Source: Tetmemena sp. SeJ-2015 (Eukaryota > Ciliophora > Spirotrichea > Sporadotrichida > Oxytrichidae). Taken from it: 14,557 nucleotides of DNA. The first letter of the stretch is position 1, and each line of letters begins with the position of its first letter. The DNA lies in NCBI GenBank assembly GCA_027382625.1, contig JAJKFJ010009537.1:1-14557 (forward strand), read 5' to 3'. A model generated the notes under the pieces. It searched no databases. It saw only the letters and a list, made by a program, of their open reading frames with translations, and was not told where the DNA came from. Below, one piece after another: positions 1 through 8,146 of this stretch. Made by a program: the position numbers and the translations under genes.

Positions 1-90
1 ATCAAGCAGAATAAGAGATAAATATGGAGCTATCTAATAATAAATAAGAAAGATGAAGAACATCAATAACTGACATCTTTTGCACTCTGA
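1..90 (+). CDS. 3' end of an unknown gene (partial)
   Basis: Frame 1 is open from the window edge to TGA at 88-90 if TAA is read as Gln, giving the last 29 residues of a protein that starts outside the window. The piece is charged (Lys, Glu, Asp, Gln) and ends TSFAL. It is too short to assign to a family. The call rests only on the open frame and on the next possible gene beginning 85 nt downstream on the same strand. It could also be non-coding sequence open by chance, because only TGA closes frames here. Confidence 0.35.
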
Positions 91-175
91 TGTTCTCGTG
101 AGTGCTCTGCACCTAGGCAACAGCATATATAATAATAAGTGGCGGGCTCTTCATAATTTAAAATTTGAATTTAAG

Positions 176-418
176 ATGGCAACCAACCTAGCTAAGAAAC
201 AAGTACAACCTTAGCAAACACAAGCTCAACTAATGTTCGGCACAGCAACCAAACAAGATGCTGTGTGCACAAAGTGCAAGGGAGAGCTCTCTGAACTTGA
301 GCTCGAGCAAGAGATCTCTGTGCTTTAAATTGTCAAGCCAAATGGAAAGTTACAAAATTGTGACACTTTAAATCGCACATTCAACCCCTTTTCTGTAGCT
401 TGTTTGATAGCTAATTGA
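176..418 (+). CDS. small unknown protein with a CxxC pair
   Basis: With TAA/TAG as Gln, ATG at 176 opens an 80-residue frame that closes at TGA 416-418. The N-terminus is Gln-rich, followed by a CTKCKGELSELELEQE segment that looks like half of a zinc-binding site next to an acidic helix. Codon choice is more GC-rich than the flanks, and an AT-rich leader precedes the ATG. There is no recognisable family. The last 15 codons look less coding-like, so a real gene could be spliced near 395-410, where a GT...AG pair lies 16 nt apart. The function is unknown. Confidence 0.4.
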
Positions 419-647
419 AAACTAACATTAGCTTCTCTTTAATCATCTTCACAGCATCTCTTAGCAGTGAGATATGACTAACGCATTATTCTTATTCCTG
501 TTCATCATCTTCATAAAAATTTATGTTGCTTCTAACTCTTGACTGCGCGCTCCCACACAAAAGTTGCAAGGCTGAAAAGTTCTTAGAATTTTATGCTGAA
601 TCGAATGGTCTAATAATTATTTAAATTATACACACTTCAACTGCCAC
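419..647. other. intergenic stretch between convergent genes
   Basis: About 230 nt separate the small + strand ORF from the end of the - strand gene. A short hydrophobic frame starts at ATG 475 (MTNALFLFLFIIFIKIY) and resembles a signal peptide, but it runs into TGA after about 22 codons and no continuing exon could be placed with confidence. The rest is AT-rich with no visible structure. Confidence 0.4.
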
Positions 648-1272
648 TCATTTATTCCATTTTAATTTAATATATAATTTAATTCTCTTTTTTATTAAAT
701 TCTCATCTATTATATAAGAATAGATTTCTCTGAAGATTGCATCTGTAAAGCATTTTTCCAAGGTCTTTTCGCTTGTTGAAAATATGTCACTCTTTATTAA
801 ATAGATATGTGCAAGTTCGTAAATCGCTTTTTCCGAATCCTTTTCGAACTCTTTTGTTAAATTTTCTTCTTCAGGTTCAAATTTTCCATACTTTAGATCT
901 TCCTAAAAATACTAAAAGGTCTCCTTTAATTTTTAAGCTTTTCAAGTGATAAACCCACCACACTTCTCATAATATTAGCAGTAAAGATATAAATAACTAG
1001 TGATATTTGAAATTTTCAAAAAGATCCACTACCTGCTCAATTTTCTTTAATTTGTCAACTTAAAGAGGGATATTTGAACCAATAAGATGCTATAATAAGC
1101 TTCCCAAAGTGAAATTGAATATACTTTAAAAACCATTAAATGAAAATTACATGAGCCTATCTTCTTCATGCTCTAGTTTCAAATTTTCATCTTAGATAAT
1201 TTTGTCCAGTCTATTTTCATTTAAATACTTTTGTGCAAATTTTATAGCTTCTTTTTAAAGAGCCTTTGACAT
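648..1272 (-). CDS. unknown acidic protein, two exons
   Basis: ATG at 1272 (complement) opens MSKALQKEAIKFAQKYLNEN and continues through several TAA/TAG Gln codons to about 1033. The frame then changes. A GTAGTG donor at 1032 paired with an acceptor at 924 removes 109 nt and restores the frame; an acceptor at 903 also fits. Exon 2 has a strongly coding, Glu/Lys-rich text containing YGKFEPEEENLTKEFEKDSE, followed by helical sequence to TGA at 648-650. The product is about 170 residues, helical and charged, without signal peptide or clear membrane segment. No family was recognised. The gene converges on the small + strand ORF and diverges from the LYR gene about 175 nt away, so the two may share a promoter region. 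The acceptor choice is uncertain by 7 codons. Confidence 0.6.
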
Positions 1273-1448
1273 ATTTTTATTTTTATCTATATATTATTTT
1301 ATTATTAAAGAAGCATATTGTATGTATTGTATTGAACTTAAATCTTTTTTAGCAGCAATTTTTCTAAAGCTTTTGAAGTGTGTGATAAATAAATAGCACT
1401 GAGTTATTTTAAGGGTGTAAATAAATTAATAAATCTGCTTTAGAAGAA

Positions 1449-1957
1449 ATGAATTACGTGAGGTCTTTCTAAAAGAGCACGCAGAGAATTCTCTATAACG
1501 AGCCTATCAAGCTATTGCCATCCACTAAACTCAAACACTAGATTTTCCTCCACGAAAATAAGAGGGAGGTGCTCGCTATCTACAGAGATTTACTCAAAGG
1601 AGTAGCTAGAAGCATACCCAGGAAGTTAGAACGGGAAGCTAAGATTGCTGTAAGTTGAGAAAGTCATGTGGAAATAAATAAATTAACCAGAGTTTTTCTG
1701 AAGAAGTTCTGAAAGCAAATTTTCTTTTAAGTTAAAAGAGAGAGAGAGAGTGCTTGAAATTAATCCTGGTATAGGAATTTCGATATATGATGAGAGAGTT
1801 AGCAATCGAGAGAGACCCAGATCAAATCAATGAATATAAGATGCAACTCTATGTTATTTTAGACAGAATAGAGCAGCAATAGTAAAGAAAATATTTTTAT
1901 TTCCTCATTTATGAGCATGGGATATATCCGCCATTCCCTTCTAGGCAATTAGTTTGA
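1449..1957 (+). CDS. LYR-motif (complex 1 LYR family) small protein
   Basis: Exon 1 (1449-1649, 67 codons) begins MNYVRSFQKSTQRIL, a basic N-terminus, and reaches the motif VLAIYRDLLKGVARSIP at residues 41-57. This matches the LYR signature (hydrophobic-Tyr-Arg followed by a leucine-rich helix). A perfect GTAAGT donor lies at 1650. With an acceptor at 1774 (125-nt intron), exon 2 resumes with EFRYMMRELAIERDPDQINE, which aligns with the conserved Phe-Arg and the Asp-Pro-xx-Ile step of LYR proteins; the frame ends at TGA 1955-1957, total about 127 residues. A shorter 41-nt intron ending at 1690 is also frame-compatible and would add 28 residues. LYR proteins are known as small mitochondrial factors that bind acyl carrier protein and help respiratory-complex or Fe-S assembly; that role is inferred. 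Which subfamily is unclear: the C-terminus (YEHGIYPPFPS) is not familiar. Confidence 0.68.
1650..1774 (+). other. intron in the LYR gene with a (GA)n run
   Basis: The donor is GTAAGT and the acceptor ATAG. The interval carries a (AG)7 run at 1737-1750. Splicing here joins two halves of the LYR fold in phase 0. A nested 41-nt intron (1650-1690) is the alternative. Confidence 0.55.
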
Positions 1958-2116
1958 GTATACACACTTGCTTCTTGCAACTTGATTTAATTAATTTAAG
2001 ACTTAAACTGTAAATTTAAAGGACTTTAATAAATTAAGAGACTATAACTACAACAAGAAGAAGAAGAACAAATTAACTCCAAAATTGTATTACTGCTGAT
2101 TTATTATTAGGGTTTC
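1958..2116. other. short intergenic region between convergent genes
   Basis: About 160 nt lie between the TGA of the LYR gene and the end of the - strand secreted-protein gene. The sequence is AT-rich with an AAGAAG tract at about 2056-2069. No gene or hairpin terminator is evident. Confidence 0.5.
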
Positions 2117-2857
2117 TCAAAACAAGCCATAGTTGGGCATTGCTTTTGAATAGGCAAACTGCGATAATTAGTCAAAGACGAAATTCTACTTTGTCTAATA
2201 GCTGAGTATGCGAGAAAGCACATATGCTACGTTATAGCCTGAGAAGAAACAAGTCTGGGGGTGTGCAATTACTTCATATGACTGCTTTACATCATTCAAA
2301 AATAAGTTGAAAAATATAATATGAAAAGACATATTCAACTTTAAGAATAATTTCATAATTCGATTGTCAAAGAAACTGAGGAACAAGATACTGAAAACGA
2401 GACCAAAAGCACCAGCTAGTGAGGAAAATCTGGCTTTGAGTTGCCTCAAGAAAATATTGAAAGAGCAGGCGTAGAGAGCATCTTAGAGAACCACAATTAA
2501 CTCATTGTACTGACTTATTGGTGTCAGATAGGCAGTGATTTAAAACTTATTGTAAATTTATTAATAAATAAACTAATGCTTTTGATTGACCAGTTCTCTA
2601 GTGAGTCGATGAAATCAGCAATCTTGGATACAAGGTTATCTGTTGTTTCGTAGCAAGTTGTGGTCAAGGTCTCTGAGTCATGTTACAAGCCAAGAGCATA
2701 ACCTCTCAAGAATTTATCATAGTCTTTAAATGCGTCACAATCGCATCTCTAAAACCAATATTTGATCCTGGTGAGATGTGCTTACAGTTAAAGAGAAAAG
2801 TGAGAACGCTATCAGCACATAAATAAGTGCGAGTGACTTATAAACAGATTTAGCCAT
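2117..2857 (-). CDS. secreted or membrane protein with signal peptide
   Basis: ATG at 2857 (complement) starts a 24-residue exon that is a good signal peptide: MAKSVYKSLALIYVLIAFSL, followed by FSLT. A GTAAGC donor at 2785 and TTTTAG acceptor at 2749 remove 37 nt and bring in RCDCDAFKDYDKFLRGYALG, then a Thr/Asp-rich stretch with a single Cys and an amphipathic helix. A second intron (2514-2590, 77 nt) fits in phase and joins to a helical part that contains a long hydrophobic segment (AGAFGLVFSILFLSFF), then HPQTCFFSGYNVAY, ending at TGA 2117-2119. The predicted product is about 208 residues. Cys-containing secreted proteins of this size are common in ciliates, but no named family is recognised. 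The hydrophobic middle could partly be a third, undetected intron. It starts only 105 nt downstream of the preceding - strand gene. Confidence 0.6.
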
Positions 2858-2962
2858 TGCAAGTTTTGAATTTAAATTTATAAATCTCACATCTAAATTG
2901 CTGGATTCCTTCCTGCTAAATGAGGGTCGGTAAAAATTATATTGACCTGTTTCTTTTTTAAC

Positions 2963-5627
2963 TCAATATTAATATCTCTTCTTTGGAATGTTGACTTTAT
3001 AGTTTACTATCTCCTCTACATTTTAACTTATTTGAAGTTTTTCCTCAGGCCTGAGAATTATCTTCTCCTTTTCTAGTATCTCCTGAGTTATGCTCTTTCT
3101 ATTAAAACTCTACTCCAATGCATCACTCTTCAGATTATACTTTTGCTCCAGTCTTCTCATCTTGGCCCTGTGGATTTAATCCTATGTCATGAAACTCTCA
3201 TCGATCTGAGGCACTGAGGTTTTAAGTTAGTAAGGCTCCTCTTCTTCTCGTAGGTTTACTCTGTTATTCTTATTATAAGTGTGTCTCTCGTTTTGTATCG
3301 GAGAAGCAGGCAATTTAAAATTCAAAAGACTATTACATTTCTGCTAGCTGGTTTAGTTGGTATGATTCCTAGTAGGCTTCGCATAATAAAAGTCTTCCTC
3401 TTCCTCCCTATGAATTGTAGGTTAAATTTCTATGTTGATGTTTCTCTCATCTATCATGATGCTCTTGAGGTCATCCTCTTCTTAATACCTAGGTGGTGGA
3501 GGGATGAGCGTTTTCTTTTCTTGACTGATGGTGATCTACCCAAGGTTTTAATGATAGAGCGAGGGAGTGACATGCCCTTGGTTATAGAGTGAAGTCTTTT
3601 AGTAGGAAACTTAATCCTCAAAAGCAGCTTCAGGTCTGTTAAGAAGGTTGAAAGTTAGGTCTTCAGGGGCAGGAGGACCATCATATCTTTGCGAGGGCTG
3701 GAAATGTGAGGACTCGGGTGGGAGGTAATTCTCCTCAATTAAAATCTTGGTCTAGTCTCTATCGATGACAAGTGAGCTTTATTTAGGCGCTGATTCAATC
3801 ATATGTGGAATATAGGTCTAGACTTGGGCTGCCTGACTTGCTTGAGGAGGCATGTCATGAAGAGACCCGTAATATGTAAGAAAAAATGTTGAAAAGTGAA
3901 AAGAATAGAGAGCATATTATCTTCATTAAGGAAATGACTCCAAGACTTATATAGCAAAACTTTTAATGTATATATTTCTTTCATTGGTTTTATTTGAGTA
4001 CCCTAATACTTTATTCATGCAAGTTAATTTAACAATAGCTAGTGTAATTGGGAACTTAATCCAATTTTTCAGTGATTTGATCAGTCATGATTGACTTGGC
4101 GATTGAACTCCTTCTTTGAATTTACCTGCTTTGCAGATTTGAACTGATCGGATTGATATTTTAAAATCCATCATAGGCGCTATGCCCTCCTCCTCCACCT
4201 CCAATTTTATCTTGATGCGGTTAATCTTCATTGAGATTGTTCATTATAGCAGACATCTCTAAAGTTTCCTCAGCAAGAGGGTAGTTGAGGGCATTTTACA
4301 ATTCTGACCTTCTATTTTAGCTTCTTGGGTTCCTATCCATGGACTTTGCAGTCATCCTGCTGCCTGCATCTCTGCTCTTCATGTATTATTCACTGGTCTT
4401 GAGTGACGACTGCTTTTCAAACCTCACCGACTCTAAGTCTCTCTCCTTCTATCTCTGCTTATTCAAATACTCCTCCCTGCTTATTTCTTTAGAGGTTAGC
4501 ACGAGGTAACTTATCTGCTTGCCAGACGTGTGAGTTTCGTGGAAAATAGTTAGAGTTTCCAGCAGGGGGGAAAGCAAAGCCTACCTGGCTAACTTAAGGT
4601 CATCCCCGTCGTCTCGCAAGAGATTACACACTACTTCAAAACCGAAGGCTGTCAGGAAGTCAAAGAAAACGTAGATGTGCTCGTACATAAAGTCACAGTT
4701 TTACAAAAGCAGGTTCTTTATATTCTACTACTCAAATTCTATGAGATCGGTGTCTGTCGTATTCAACACATCTACAAATATTTTGAGCCTAGAAATTTCA
4801 AAATAAGCTATATTGATCTAAGCTCTTGATTTGATCGATGTTGATGAGAGAAGCAAGTTTGACGTTCCACATCAGCCCCTCTTGTTTTGGTCAAGCAAAC
4901 CCTGATTACTACTAAGTCTAGTTTAAATGAATCATTCTACTTATTCACTATATTGAAAATCGAGTTTTGTACCTTTGCCAGCTTGGCAAGATAATCAGTT
5001 AAACTGTCGACTGCACTCACTCCCTCTATAGTTAGAATCATCCCCAACGAGAAGGAGTTATACATTTTGTCAGAGTGGATTCTCCCTCAAACTGTCTCCA
5101 TAACGTTATTTGAGAAGTAAACAGGAGCAAAAATGTGCACAAACGAAATTAATTTATCTATTTAATGAAGCAGCTCTTGCTATATTGAGAGTCATCATCA
5201 TCTCCTTTATCTAGTCGCTCAAGTATTCAGGAGGAGCAGGTAAATGCTTGAACTTTGTTTTATATTCAGTTCTAATGTTGATAGGCAGAAATTTGTAAGA
5301 GTAGAACTGGCTAGACTTCCTAATCTCCTGCACAGGGATTATCTAAGAAAGACATATATGAGCGTATGAGACATTTTTAAATGGATCAATATAAAATCTA
5401 AGGGCGTTATCTCTGAGGTGAAGGTGGTTTGGGTATGGGAGTTTGTCTTTCTTATTCTATGACAGGCTCTGGCTCCAAGAAGTTAACTTAGGAGTGCTCT
5501 TCAACTACCTCCTGCTTCTCTTCAGTTAATCATAAATTGCAATTTAATAAAAAAATGTTTTTTGAGGTAGATCTATGATGAGAGGGAGAGTTGAGGGTTA
5601 TTTTTTCTTGCAACAGCAGCATCCCAT
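2963..5627 (-). CDS. long unknown protein with Cys-rich, possibly lipidated N-terminus
   Basis: The frame from ATG 5627 begins MGCCCCKKK, which fits N-myristoylation plus palmitoylation. It stays open with TAA/TAG as Gln through LPYPNHLHLRDNALRFYIDP to about 5120. Further coding blocks follow in other frames, each with strong codon pattern: RIHSDKMYNSFSLGMILTIE near 5050, INIAYFEISRLKIFVDVLN near 4800, EHIYVFFDFLTAFGFEVVCN near 4670, then a disordered Ser/Arg/Gln-rich part with a GGGGG run near 4190, and a Pro/Glu-rich tail to TGA 2963-2965. Joins need several introns. Good candidates are 5086-5104 (19 nt) or a 55-nt version, 4819-4860 (42 nt), and one within 3950-4010. The folded centre is rich in aromatic residues; the C-terminal third has coiled-coil-like charged runs. 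No domain was recognised. The order of exons is solid, their exact edges are not. Confidence 0.5.
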
Positions 5628-5864
5628 TATACAAAATTATCAGCTATTAAAAATTAGTTAAATTGTGTAATTGATCTCAATTTATTTTCCTATTTTTATC
5701 TAATGCTGATAAACTTTCTTAATTCCTTACATTGAGATAAATAGTTGACCAAAATTGTTTTTAAATGTCTAATTAAAGAACACTTTTTGATTATAATTTA
5801 CAGAGATTTTTATTTCTTTTTTTATTCTAAATGTCTCACTCTCTTTCGGTCTCTCAGTTATGTT
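5628..5864. other. intergenic region between two co-directional genes
   Basis: About 240 nt of AT-rich DNA lie between the end of the kinase-TLDc gene and the start of the next - strand gene. It must hold the 3' end of one and the promoter of the other. No recognised motif. Confidence 0.4.
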
Positions 5865-7945
5865 TCAGTTTTCTTGAATAGTAACTATTGGAGTGGTATT
5901 ATAATCTTTATAATCTAAGCTTTAAAATAACTCTGGCAATATATCAGAGAAAAGGTTTTCAAATTGTTGATTTGGCTGCTGTTGTGCATTTTTCTGGCTG
6001 AAATTATTGAATTTAGATATGCTATAGACTTCTATGTCTACTATTTTAAAATTCTGACTGCCTGCTAAACTAAACCAATAAAAGCTACTTAAAAATACAT
6101 GCAAGGAAAACAACTCTATATCACATAATTAAAGTTAGTTTAGGAAAGTACTGCGATCTTATCCCGGAGGCAGCTTGTATTCCTTACTCAACTTGCTTGA
6201 ACTTTTTGCCTCTATGTTGCAGTTAAACTTAAATAAGATAGATTATCAAAAAAAGAATTCAATCTCAATTATATTTAACTTATTTAAATTTAAAAGTTTA
6301 TTCCTAATAACAATAGCATTTTTTCCTATCCGTGTGAGAGCCTTCACATCAAACTTGATCTCAATCGGTCTCCTCAAAATCTTCCCCTCTTGTTCAAAAG
6401 ACTTATCTATTATACATCGCTAGTTGAGTTGAAAGAGAAAGGCTTCCTTCGAGCTTAGTGTGTTTTGTATGTAATCGTCTGTTTACTTCCTCCAGGGCAG
6501 GTTTGTGTAAACCCCAAATACCTGTCCCGACTCACTCATTATAAAATGCACTGTGCCTCCCTCAACATAGTCTACTAATTCATATAGTAGTATTAAAGAG
6601 AAGTATTTTTTTATTCATGGAATTTATCTGCCTAGAAACCATGACGAACTCCCTTGTAGAGAAGGTTGAATTTGATATGAGACTTAAACTACTCCTCCAA
6701 GGCAAATATTTACTCTCGATTAAAACCCTTCTCCCTGCTAATAAGGCTTATCTCTAATAGCTATCGCTCAAATATCCTTTTGAAAAGCAAACCATTCCAT
6801 AAATAGAAAATGTATTTTATGTAATGATATTCCTTTTGAGCATTACTTCATTGTCAACAAGCATCCTAAATTACTGTTAGAGACTTAAGGACTACAGCTC
6901 TGAAGGCAAATACCCAATTTTGAGTCTCTTCAATTCATCCACTTTTAAAAAATTAGATAGTGGTAAAAATCATGATCATAGATTTGAGCAAACACTGGGT
7001 GCTACAGAGCTTATTATTTTAAGAAAAGATATTTTGAAATTATCATTTCATAAAAGTAATTTAGGCAATATATTGTTAGTCTTTTCTCTGGGTCGATTGT
7101 CAAAAGCCCTTCTAATAAGTTTTACATCTAGGAATATATATGTCTAATTTTTTTTTGAAGGAATCAAACTTGTCACTCTATATAGATGGATTGATGTTTT
7201 CACTGATGGATTTCTAGATTGTTTTAAAATTAATCCTAGTTTCTCCAGTACAAAGGAAGTATACTATGACTCCGAGAGCCCACATATCAGCTTCTCTTCC
7301 ATGCGGCTTGTGTTCTAAAACCTCTGGCGCCATATAATCCTCAGTCCCTCCAAAGTTTTCACTCTACTTTGAGCTAGAAGCAGCCAAGAATTTAGAGCAA
7401 CCAAAGTCAGTAATCTTAATATTACCCTCTGCGAAGCAAAGAATGTTTCCTGGCTTCAAATCATGGTGGATCATGTTCAGCTAATGCATGTGCCACACAC
7501 CTAGAAAGATCTGTCTCAGCCACTTCAGTGCAGTCTGCTGATTATGAGTTCCCTCTCTAATAGATCTTTCATAGAGGTTAGCAAGTGTGCACTCTGCGCT
7601 TTCCATAACAAGAGCTATCTTCTTTTCTTCTTCGCACAAAAACACATCTACATAGTGCACTATGTTCTGATGCTGTACCAAATTTCGGATGTTTTAGATC
7701 TCGTCGAAGTTAATTTCCTGATTCGCATCAAGAAACTTGATTGCCATTTTTCTTCTATCCCCTGTGGAGCAGAGGAAGACTTCTCCAAAACCTCCTGCGC
7801 CCAGCTTTTTCTCTTGTCTGTAAATTTTCCTTAGATTCTTGGATTCAAGGCTCACCTTTGAATGTTGATTTGTGTCTTAAACTTTAAGGTTTGGTTGTTT
7901 CTTCTATTAGTATTTTAAAATTTCATCAGACTATGAGAGTCCCAT
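5865..7945 (-). CDS. Ser/Thr protein kinase fused to a coiled coil and TLDc domain
   Basis: ATG 7945 (complement) opens a kinase: Gly loop GAGGFGEV (residues 49-56), Lys70 in MAIKF, acidic alpha-C region, catalytic loop IHHDLKPGN (159-167; Arg of HRD is His), DFG at 180-182, MAPEV (205-209), DMWALG (220-225). A 26-nt intron (7144-7169) restores frame to [15 protein letters not shown], the usual kinase C-lobe end, followed by QQALQHPVF. A 17-nt intron (6926-6942) then leads to [18 protein letters not shown] and, after a 98-nt intron (6777-6874), a coiled coil. A TLDc domain follows: [46 protein letters not shown], and [17 protein letters not shown] near the C-terminus; TGA 5865-5867 ends it. 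TLDc proteins are linked to oxidative-stress protection and V-ATPase regulation; the role here is inferred. Two genes (kinase ending at TGA 6930-6932, separate TLDc gene) are the main alternative, but no start codon suits the second. Confidence 0.78.
6068..6142 (-). other. 75-nt in-frame insertion in the TLDc domain, TA-bounded
   Basis: Removing exactly 75 nt between two TA dinucleotides joins RSTF to LAGSQNFK, the usual TLDc sequence at this point. The ends are inverted copies of TAAACTAA. No GT-AG intron gives this join. A 36-nt in-frame GT-AG intron (6116-6151, with a CTAAC branch-like site) removes part of it but leaves extra residues. It could be an intron with unclear edges, a real loop, or an internal eliminated sequence of a germline copy. 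Confidence 0.4.
7144..7169 (-). other. 26-nt intron in the kinase domain
   Basis: GTTTGATTCC...ATTAG removed in phase 2 joins NPSIQSDK to HIYSQMQNLLEGLL. It is needed to reach subdomain XI of the kinase fold in the right frame. Confidence 0.65.
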
Positions 7946-8146
7946 TTCACCAGTCAGAGTTATAATTTATTGTAACTTGAATTAAAATTGTTCTTGCTTT
8001 GTAAAAAGTTTATAAATGAATTAGTTTAGCATAAAATTATTGATTTTAATGATATATAGTAATTGTAAGTTGACTTATTTTATACTCGTAAAGAGTTTAG
8101 GTATTTATCAATTGATGAAAGAGAGAATTGAAATTATAAATTGATA
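7946..8146. promoter_or_regulatory. shared upstream region of divergent kinase and J-domain genes
   Basis: About 200 nt of AT-rich DNA separate the start codons of two well supported, oppositely directed genes, so both promoters must lie here. No conserved box can be named from one copy. Confidence 0.5.

Noticed and set aside
475..546. Hydrophobic short frame resembling a signal peptide
   Set aside because: It stops after about 22 codons and no continuing exon with good splice sites could be placed.
3281..3592. + strand ORF of 103 codons
   Set aside because: It lies opposite the Pro/Glu-rich coding block of the long - strand gene, and its codons and residues look random; it is a shadow frame.
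5100..5220. Programmed +1 frameshift at a TAA/TAG in the long - strand gene
   Set aside because: Frames on both sides can be joined by a GT-AG intron of 19 or 55 nt, and TAA/TAG are sense codons here, so a Euplotes-style frameshift is not needed.
6920..7147. + strand ORF of 75 codons
   Set aside because: It is antisense to the kinase C-lobe and its introns; no independent coding evidence.
7544..7834. + strand ORF of 96 codons
   Set aside because: It overlaps the conserved kinase catalytic domain on the opposite strand.
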